From: Colwellia sp.
GTDB taxonomy: Bacteria > Pseudomonadota > Gammaproteobacteria > Enterobacterales > Alteromonadaceae
Length of the DNA stretch: 6,286 nucleotides
Direction: 5' to 3'
Assembly: GCA_003521815.1 (NCBI GenBank)
Contig: DPHE01000067.1
Coordinates: 4,740-11,025 of the forward strand
Of this stretch, positions 1 through 4,241 are shown in pieces. Each line of letters starts with the position of its first letter. Position 1 is the stretch's first letter. Made by a program: the position numbers and the translations under genes. The notes under the pieces are model-generated. The model was given only the letters and a program-made list of their open reading frames with translations. It was not told the DNA's origin and did not search any database.

Positions 1-218
1 TTTTTAATCATTATATTATTTAATACACTTTTGTTACCGCCTACTTTTACCATTACCGCCGCTAACGCATCTTTTAAAGCAATGCCTCTGTCAGTATTAT
101 TGCGAGAATTTATGGTCACGCTTGCTTGGTACAAGTCCTTAACTTCTACTGCTTCGGTGGCGGTAAAAGGTAAAAAACTAGCCATAACAAGAAGCAAAGG
201 AATTAATGTTTTAAACAT
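1..218 (-). CDS. DUF2066 family exported protein, N-terminal part (runs off left edge)
   Basis: Reading the minus strand from the ATG at 218 gives 72 open codons that leave the window at position 1, so only the N-terminus is present. Residues 1-23 form a Sec signal peptide: a Lys near the start, a hydrophobic run (LIPLLLVMASFLPF) and a likely cleavage site after TEA. The mature part begins VEVKDLYQASVTI and continues through RGIALKDALAAVMVKVGGN. This 'V-x-V-x-DLYxA ... AL-x-DAL-x-VMVKV-x-GN' pattern is what I know from the N-terminus of DUF2066 proteins, which are exported and have no established function. The gene diverges from purM, an arrangement I recall from other gammaproteobacteria (for example next to purM in Pseudomonas). 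The ribosome binding site is weak, with no clear GGAG upstream, so the exact start is less certain than the family. The in-frame ATG at residue 12 would cut into the signal peptide and is a poorer choice. Confidence 0.85.
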   Translation of the reverse strand, partial: MFKTLIPLLLVMASFLPFTATEAVEVKDLYQASVTINSRNNTDRGIALKDALAAVMVKVGGNKSVLNNIMIK

Positions 219-315
219 AGTGAATTTTTAAGGTGAATGTATATCAATAATGTTACCACAATCACACCATTTTATACTGCCAAATAAAAAAATTTATCTA
301 TTTGATATAAAGATT

Positions 316-344
316 TTGAGTATGTGCTCGGGCACTGGTAGAAT
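316..344 (+). promoter_or_regulatory. sigma70 promoter for purM
   Basis: A -35 box TTGAGT (316-321) is followed by a 17-nt spacer and a -10 box TAGAAT (339-344). TG at 336-337 makes it an extended -10 promoter. Transcription would start near 351, giving an untranslated leader of about 73 nt before the GTG at 424. The spacer contains a small inverted repeat, GTGC/GCAC (324-335). A second -10 match, TATAAT at 370-375, lacks a recognisable -35. No PurR-type operator (ACGCAAACGTTTGCGT-like) is visible nearby, so purine repression of the Escherichia coli type is not supported here. This is predicted from sequence only. Confidence 0.6.
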
Positions 345-423
345 AGCCATCTTTAAATCTAACTACGCTTATAATCTAAGTTTGGTTAGGTCTTATTCTA
401 TCGGTAATTTTTTGAGGTTTCCC

Positions 424-1467
424 GTGAGCGAACAAAAACAGTCTTTAAGCTATAAAGATGCTGGTGTTGATATTGATGCTGGTAACGCCCTTGTTGAAAA
501 CATTAAAGGTGCAGTAAAGCGCACTACGCGCCCTGAAGTTATGGGCGGTTTAGGTGGTTTTGGTAGTGTTTGTCAATTACCAACAGGCTATAAAGAGCCG
601 GTTTTAGTTGCAGGTACTGACGGCGTGGGAACCAAATTACGCTTAGCCATTGATTTAGATAAACACGACTCAGTCGGTATTGATCTAGTTGCTATGTGTG
701 TTAACGACCTTATCGTACAAGGTGCTGAACCATTATTTTTCTTAGATTACTATGCCACTGCAAAACTTGATGTCGCTGTAGCGTCATCTGTTGTAGAAGG
801 TATTGCTGAGGGATGTATTCAAGCCGGTTGTGCACTTGTTGGTGGTGAAACCGCAGAAATGCCTGGCATGTACCACAAGGGCGATTATGATATCGCCGGA
901 TTTTGTGTTGGTATTGCCGAAAAATCACGTTTGATTGATGGCACTAAAGTTGCTGCCGGTGATCAATTAATCGCTTTAGGTGCTTCAGGTCCTCATTCAA
1001 ATGGTTTTTCATTAATCCGTAAAGTATTAGAAGTTAATAAGACTGATACGACTACTGAGCAACTTGATGGAAAAGCGATAAGCGAACATTTACTTGAACC
1101 GACTAAAATTTACGTTAAATCTGTTTTAGCGTTACTTAAAGAAGTTGAAGTTCACGCTTTGTCTCATATCACTGGTGGTGGCTTTTGGGAAAATATCCCA
1201 CGTGTTCTACCTGAAACAGCACAAGCTGTTATCAATGGTGAAAGCTGGGAATGGCCGGTAATATTTGATTGGTTAAAAGACAATGGTAATATTACTGAAC
1301 ATGAAATGTACCGTACCTTTAACTGTGGTGTCGGCATGATCATCGTAGTACCAGAAGATAAAATAGCGCAAAGTATTGAAATACTTACCGCTCACGGTGA
1401 AAAAGCTTGGCACATTGGCGCAATAAGCGATAAATCTGATGCTGAAGAGCAAGTTATCTTTTCATAA
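424..1467 (+). CDS. purM: Phosphoribosylformylglycinamidine cyclo-ligase (AIR synthetase)
   Basis: PurM is the cytosolic enzyme that closes the imidazole ring: FGAM + ATP gives AIR + ADP + Pi, step 5 of de novo purine synthesis. The 347-residue product matches the usual length of about 345. Motifs seen include the nucleotide-binding GTDGVGTKL (residues 64-72), then DLVAMCVNDL and GAEPLFFLDYYAT, GGETAEMPGMY (140-150), SGPHSNGFSL and HITGGGFWENIP (248-259). Together they cover the N-terminal and C-terminal AIR-synthase domains. The start is the GTG at 424, with GAGG at 414-417 six nt upstream; the product then begins MSEQKQSLSYKDAGVDIDAGN, as in known PurM. An in-frame ATG at 250 would add 58 residues, but that extension includes the promoter at 316-344 and has no PurM counterpart. 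purN follows 80 nt downstream with a terminator hairpin in between. The identification is essentially certain; the start is very likely. Confidence 0.97.
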   Translation: MSEQKQSLSYKDAGVDIDAGNALVENIKGAVKRTTRPEVMGGLGGFGSVCQLPTGYKEPVLVAGTDGVGTKLRLAIDLDKHDSVGIDLVAMCVNDLIVQGAEPLFFLDYYATAKLDVAVASSVVEGIAEGCIQAGCALVGGETAEMPGMYHKGDYDIAGFCVGIAEKSRLIDGTKVAAGDQLIALGASGPHSNGFSLIRKVLEVNKTDTTTEQLDGKAISEHLLEPTKIYVKSVLALLKEVEVHALSHITGGGFWENIPRVLPETAQAVINGESWEWPVIFDWLKDNGNITEHEMYRTFNCGVGMIIVVPEDKIAQSIEILTAHGEKAWHIGAISDKSDAEEQVIFS

Positions 1468-1495
1468 GCGTATTATTATAAGTAAAAATACAAGT

Positions 1496-1525
1496 AAAGG
1501 GGCTAATCATTAGCCCCTTTTATTT
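1496..1525 (+). terminator. Intrinsic terminator / attenuator between purM and purN
   Basis: A perfect inverted repeat, AAAGGGGCTAA (1496-1506) with TTAGCCCCTTT (1510-1520), forms an 11-bp stem with a three-base loop and a GGGGC/GCCCC core. It is followed directly by TATTT, so the 3' arm plus tail reads TTTTATTT. It sits 28 nt after the purM stop and ends about 22 nt before purN. It is a classic Rho-independent terminator inside a co-directional gene pair. I see no convincing promoter between it and purN, so partial read-through or 3'-end protection of purM mRNA is the likely role. Confidence 0.85.
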
Positions 1526-1547
1526 ATCTAAAGAAAAAGGAAAATAC

Positions 1548-2204
1548 ATGTCTAGCCGAATCGTTGTATTAATCTCGGGCAGTGGTACTAATTTACAAGC
1601 GATTATTGATGCCAGCGAAGTAGCTGATTACCCCGGCTCTGTCGTTGCGGTTGTCTCTAATAAAAGTGATGCTTACGGTTTAACGCGCGCTAAAAATGCA
1701 AATATCGACGCTGTTGCTTTATCTCATAAAGACTTTGATAGTCGTGAAAGTTATGATCAAGCGTTAATCACTAAAATTGACCAATTTTCACCCGACGTGA
1801 TCGTCCTAGCAGGGTTTATGCGTATTCTTTCACCGGTTTTTGTAAAATATTATCAAGGTAAGCTAGTCAATATTCACCCATCGTTACTACCAAAATATCA
1901 GGGACTTAATACACATCAACGTGCTATTGATGCCGGCGATAAAGTACATGGCGTAAGTGTACATTTTGTTACCGAAGAGCTTGATGGTGGCCCGATGATT
2001 TTACAAGCAAAAGTCCCTGTATTTGAAGGTGACTCTAGCGATGATTTAGCCGCACGTATACATGAACAAGAACACAGGATTTATCCTTTAGTTGTAAAGT
2101 GGCTTTGTCAAAAACGCCTTAGCATGACAACAGAAAGTCAAAATGAGCACGCAATTTTAGACGGCTGCACATTACCTGCTTGTGGTTATGCGAACGACGA
2201 ATAA
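1548..2204 (+). CDS. purN: Phosphoribosylglycinamide formyltransferase (10-formyl-THF dependent)
   Basis: PurN transfers a formyl group from 10-formyltetrahydrofolate to GAR, giving FGAR (step 3 of de novo purine synthesis, cytosol). The 218-residue product has the phosphate-binding loop SGSGTNLQAII (residues 10-20), then VLAGFMRILSP and NIHPSLLPKYQGLNTHQRA, with catalytic Asn108 and His110. Asp146 lies in the ELDGGP stretch. These correspond to Asn106, His108 and Asp144 of the Escherichia coli enzyme with a constant offset of two. The folate-site and C-terminal segments VHFVTEELDGGPMILQAKVP and EQEHRIYPLVVKW are also typical. The ATG start has AAGGA at 1537-1541, six nt upstream. The tail, about residues 190-218, is poorly conserved in the family but retains the ...LDGxxLPxxGYA... 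ending expected of gammaproteobacterial PurN. The gene lies between purM and a DUF3108 gene on the same strand. Confidence 0.97.
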   Translation: MSSRIVVLISGSGTNLQAIIDASEVADYPGSVVAVVSNKSDAYGLTRAKNANIDAVALSHKDFDSRESYDQALITKIDQFSPDVIVLAGFMRILSPVFVKYYQGKLVNIHPSLLPKYQGLNTHQRAIDAGDKVHGVSVHFVTEELDGGPMILQAKVPVFEGDSSDDLAARIHEQEHRIYPLVVKWLCQKRLSMTTESQNEHAILDGCTLPACGYANDE

Positions 2205-2210
2205 ACTGTT

Positions 2211-2245
2211 AGTATAAAGGTAAGCTACTTTCTTACCTTTATACT
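2211..2245 (+). terminator. Perfect 14-bp hairpin between purN and the DUF3108 gene
   Basis: The arms AGTATAAAGGTAAG (2211-2224) and CTTACCTTTATACT (2232-2245) are exact reverse complements around a 7-nt loop. The hairpin starts six nt after the purN stop and ends nine nt before the GTG at 2255. The tail is not a clean U-run (GGATTATTTG), so it is weaker than the purM-purN hairpin as a terminator. It could act as an attenuator, protect the purN mRNA 3' end, or influence ribosome access to the next gene. Being symmetrical, it could also work on the minus strand. Confidence 0.6.
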
Positions 2246-2254
2246 GGATTATTT

Positions 2255-3019
2255 GTGTTAATTAAATTTCCCTCATCTTTTTTACTTACGTTTTTATCAC
2301 TCTCTTGCTTTTTTAGTTACGCCAATACTAACCGACCCATTGACAGCCAAAAAATCTTACCCGCATTTTCTGCGCAATATACCATATTACATAAATCAGA
2401 ACCTGTTGGTAATGCCACAAGAGCACTAAGTTATCAAGCAGATGGCAACATAACGTATCATTATAAAACAGAAGTTGAGTGGCTAATTTTCTCTCAAACT
2501 CGCAGTGAAACGTCAATACTTACAATAAATAACAACAAAGTAACACCACAGCATTATATTTATACGAGAGAAGGTACTGGCAAAGATAAACGCTATGAAT
2601 GGCGTTATAATGCAGTAACGGGAGAAGCTAAAGACATTGAACGAAAAAGAGATCATCAAGTTGATTTATCTAATAACCTGCAAGATAAACTAAGTTACCA
2701 CCTACAGCATCGTTTGAATTTAATGATTAATCCTAACCAAACGCGTTATATCTATCCCGTTATCAACACATCAGGTTCAATTAAAGATTATGTTTATCAA
2801 TATGATGGTAAAGAAGAATTAATGTTACCTTATGGTTTAATTAAAACAATTCGCTTCAAACGAGAAGTTAAAGAAAAAGAGCGAGTAACGTATGCTTGGT
2901 TCGCTCCTGAATTAGATTACCTATTAGTAAAACTTTATCAGACAAAAGCTGGAACTGAACAATTTGAAGCTCAACTATCTAGTCTAACAATCGAGAAAAA
3001 AGGCATTAAAAAGTTGTAG
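2255..3019 (+). CDS. DUF3108 family exported protein of unknown function
   Basis: The 254-residue product opens with a Sec signal peptide (LIKFPSSFLLTFLSLSCFFSYA, cleavage likely after Ala23), so the mature protein should be periplasmic. Cys18 does not sit in a proper lipobox, so a lipoprotein is unlikely. The mature chain starts PAFSAQYTILHKSEPVGNATRAL (about residues 36-58) and continues with alternating hydrophobic/polar strands such as NITYHYKTEVEWL, RSETSILTI and KRYEWRYNAVTGEA. It also has QDKLSYHLQHRLNLM and closes with VTYAWFAPELDYLLVKLYQTKAG. I recognise this as the DUF3108 pattern, a beta-rich envelope family without an assigned function. The GTG at 2255 is preceded only by a weak GGA (2246-2248, six nt away), directly after the hairpin at 2211-2245, so low or regulated translation is plausible. 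It follows purN by 50 nt, a neighbourhood I recall from other gammaproteobacteria. Family fairly sure; function unknown. Confidence 0.88.
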   Translation: MLIKFPSSFLLTFLSLSCFFSYANTNRPIDSQKILPAFSAQYTILHKSEPVGNATRALSYQADGNITYHYKTEVEWLIFSQTRSETSILTINNNKVTPQHYIYTREGTGKDKRYEWRYNAVTGEAKDIERKRDHQVDLSNNLQDKLSYHLQHRLNLMINPNQTRYIYPVINTSGSIKDYVYQYDGKEELMLPYGLIKTIRFKREVKEKERVTYAWFAPELDYLLVKLYQTKAGTEQFEAQLSSLTIEKKGIKKL

Positions 3020-3066
3020 TTTAATCTTTAAATATAACTTTAAATTCATTTTAAACTCAAACTTAC

Positions 3067-3100
3067 CGGAAAAGATCATAAGTGTTTTATCATCTTTCCG
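3067..3100. terminator. Imperfect hairpin in the convergent gap, possible bidirectional terminator
   Basis: CGGAAA-A-GAT-C-ATAA (3067-3081) pairs with TTAT-C-ATC-TTTCCG (3087-3100), leaving one bulged A and one C-C mismatch around a 5-nt loop. It lies between the ends of two convergent genes, 47 nt after the DUF3108 stop and 8 nt from the yafJ stop, where a shared terminator is expected. Neither side has a strong U-run (TGATTAAAC on the plus strand; GTAAGTTTGAGTTT on the minus strand), so the call is tentative. The rest of 3020-3108 shows only A/T-rich sequence. Confidence 0.4.
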
Positions 3101-3108
3101 TGATTAAA

Positions 3109-3894
3109 CTAGCTTTCTACACCACAAGCAATTGACTCGCCTAAGCAAAACAAATGCCAATGACCCGGACTCATTTTGTGCCATGTTTCATCATCTGTTA
3201 ATGGTTTAGTGGCAATAACGGTCACTATATCTTTATCGGTTGTTTCTTTATGAAAGTCTACTGCCACCTCAACATCAATTAAGCTAGCTTTGCCAAAAGG
3301 AGCACGCCGAGTAATCCAATGTAAATTATTTGAACAATAAGCAAATAAACACTCACCATCAGTAATAATCATATTGGCCACGCCAAGCTCATCTATTTTC
3401 CATGTCAGTGTCGCAATAAAGCCAAATAAAACTTTAGCTGGCGGTTGCTCTGCACCAAACTTATAATGAAGCTGATCTAAAATCCAACAAAAGGCATGTT
3501 CGCTATCTGTAGTTCCTATCGGTAAATGTAATTTAATGGGTAATTTTTCGGCAAAGTCTTTTAATTGTCCATTATGAGCATAGGTCCAATTTTTACCCCA
3601 CATTTGACGAATAAAGGGATGAGTATTTTCTAAACAAATACCTCCAGAATTAGCTTGTCGTATATGACAAACCACCGCCTCACTTTTTATTGGATATTTT
3701 GTAACCAACTCAGCAATTGGTGAGTGGGCACTTGGCTCGGGATCTTTAAAACTTCGACATCCTTTTCCTTCGTAAAAAGTAACTCCCCAACCATCTTTAT
3801 GAGGTCCAGTATTTCCCCCTCGCTGCATCAAACCACTAAAACTAAAACAAATATCTGTTGGTACATTAGCTGACATCGCTAAAAGCTCGCACAT
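3109..3894 (-). CDS. yafJ: Class II glutamine amidotransferase, YafJ type
   Basis: The 261-residue product matches my memory of Escherichia coli YafJ (about 255 residues) along nearly its whole length. Met removal would expose the N-terminal nucleophile Cys2 (MCELLAMSANVPTDICFSFSG). Further motifs are RGGNTGPHKDGWG (25-37), HIRQA (77-81), ENTHPF (89-94), YAHNGQL (105-111) and GTTDSE (127-132). These are the glutamine-binding and catalytic elements of Ntn-type (class II) glutaminase domains. The C-terminal half keeps AYCSNNLHWITRRAPFG and ends PGHWHLFCLGE. There is no synthetase or acceptor domain, so the protein is a lone glutaminase domain; its acceptor substrate or partner is unknown. The ATG has AGGG seven nt upstream (minus strand, 3905-3902). 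It is divergent from fadE; in E. coli, as I recall, yafJ also lies near fadE with gmhA between them. Family certain, function open. Confidence 0.95.
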   Translation of the reverse strand: MCELLAMSANVPTDICFSFSGLMQRGGNTGPHKDGWGVTFYEGKGCRSFKDPEPSAHSPIAELVTKYPIKSEAVVCHIRQANSGGICLENTHPFIRQMWGKNWTYAHNGQLKDFAEKLPIKLHLPIGTTDSEHAFCWILDQLHYKFGAEQPPAKVLFGFIATLTWKIDELGVANMIITDGECLFAYCSNNLHWITRRAPFGKASLIDVEVAVDFHKETTDKDIVTVIATKPLTDDETWHKMSPGHWHLFCLGESIACGVES

Positions 3895-3945
3895 AACTAA
3901 ACCCTAAATAAAATCGTAAACTAAACGTAAAGAACACCAAAACTT

Positions 3946-3973
3946 ATAATAAAATAGCCCTTATACCGCTCAA
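3946..3973 (-). promoter_or_regulatory. Candidate promoter for yafJ
   Basis: On the minus strand, TTGAGC (3973-3968) and TATTAT (3951-3946) are separated by 16 nt and face yafJ. Transcription would begin around 3939, giving a leader of about 45 nt before the ATG at 3894. The boxes are good but the region is A/T-rich, where chance matches are common, so this is a prediction only. Confidence 0.4.
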
Positions 3974-4131
3974 GCTAACTAAGTTATTTTTTTAAATAGT
4001 CTAAACATCCAATAACATTGTTGCTTTGAATCATAATAGATAATCTATTGCTCAATTAAGCGTTTTATTATTGAATAATTTACCCTCATTAAAATTTGAA
4101 CCATTAATTAATTTAATTGGTAAAACTTATG
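3974..4131. promoter_or_regulatory. A/T-rich centre of the yafJ-fadE divergent intergenic region with two palindromes
   Basis: This is the core of a 347-nt gap (3895-4241) without a credible gene. It holds two exact palindromes with a single central base: AATAGAT-A-ATCTATT at 4035-4049 and ATTATT-G-AATAAT at 4067-4079, with centres 31 nt apart (about three helical turns). TTGTTG (4018-4023) and TAATCT (4041-4046), 17 nt apart, could be an upstream promoter toward fadE that overlaps the first palindrome. I cannot assign either palindrome to a known regulator. Short A/T palindromes can occur by chance. Confidence 0.3.
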
Positions 4132-4160
4132 TTGGCTATCTTATTTATTTCATCTATAAC
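4132..4160 (+). promoter_or_regulatory. Candidate promoter for fadE
   Basis: TTGGCT (4132-4137) and TATAAC (4155-4160) are separated by exactly 17 nt and face fadE. The start site would fall near 4167, giving a leader of about 75 nt to the GTG at 4242. The palindrome at 4171-4191 lies immediately downstream of that start point, the usual position for a blocking repressor. Predicted from sequence only. Confidence 0.5.
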
Positions 4161-4170
4161 TAGATTATAC

Positions 4171-4191
4171 AATTAAAACAGTGTTTAAATT
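4171..4191. promoter_or_regulatory. 21-bp palindromic operator candidate upstream of fadE
   Basis: The left arm AATTAAAACA (4171-4180), a central G, and the right arm TGTTTAAATT (4182-4191) are complementary at 9 of 10 paired positions. The core AAAC-(3 nt)-GTTT resembles operators of the TetR-family fatty-acid regulator PsrA (CAAAC...GTTTG type), which as I recall controls fatty-acid degradation genes in several marine gammaproteobacteria. Its position just after the predicted fadE start of transcription suits a repressor released by long-chain acyl-CoA or fatty acid. No FadR-type site (AACTGGTCNGACCAGTT) is visible. The regulator identity is inference. Confidence 0.5.
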
Positions 4192-4196
4192 CAACT

Positions 4197-4215
4197 AGTT
4201 TCTAATTTTGAAACT
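4197..4215 (+). repeat. Short inverted repeat in the fadE leader
   Basis: AGTTTC (4197-4202) and GAAACT (4210-4215) are exact reverse complements around a 7-nt A/T loop. They lie between the operator candidate and the ribosome binding site of fadE. This may be a small leader hairpin or a second weak half-site pair (the GTTTC/GAAAC order is the reverse of the operator core). Six base pairs could also be chance. Confidence 0.3.
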
Positions 4216-4241
4216 TTATTTATTGATAAAAAGGATATTTT

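Noticed and set aside
31..231. 66-codon plus-strand frame at the left edge
   Set aside because: It is antisense to the DUF2066 gene, whose signal peptide and family motif are clear on the minus strand.
219..423. PurR operator upstream of purM
   Set aside because: No match to the ACGCAAACGTTTGCGT-like box was found in the promoter region on reading through it.
710..928. 72-codon antisense frame inside purM
   Set aside because: The composition is rich in Gln, His and Arg, as expected for a frame opposite a conserved gene; there is no ribosome binding site or family match, and the purM frame is certain.
2255..2330. Lipoprotein signal in the DUF3108 protein
   Set aside because: Cys18 follows Ser-Leu-Ser, which does not fit the usual Leu-[Ala/Ser]-[Gly/Ala]-Cys lipobox; a signal peptidase I site after SYA at residue 23 fits better.
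2328..2516. 62-codon antisense frame within the DUF3108 gene
   Set aside because: No family resemblance and no start signal; the plus-strand protein has a good signal peptide and domain.
3895..4241. FadR operator upstream of fadE
   Set aside because: No AACTGGTCNGACCAGTT-like sequence; AACTAGTT at 4193-4200 is only an 8-bp palindrome without the required GGTC/GACC core.
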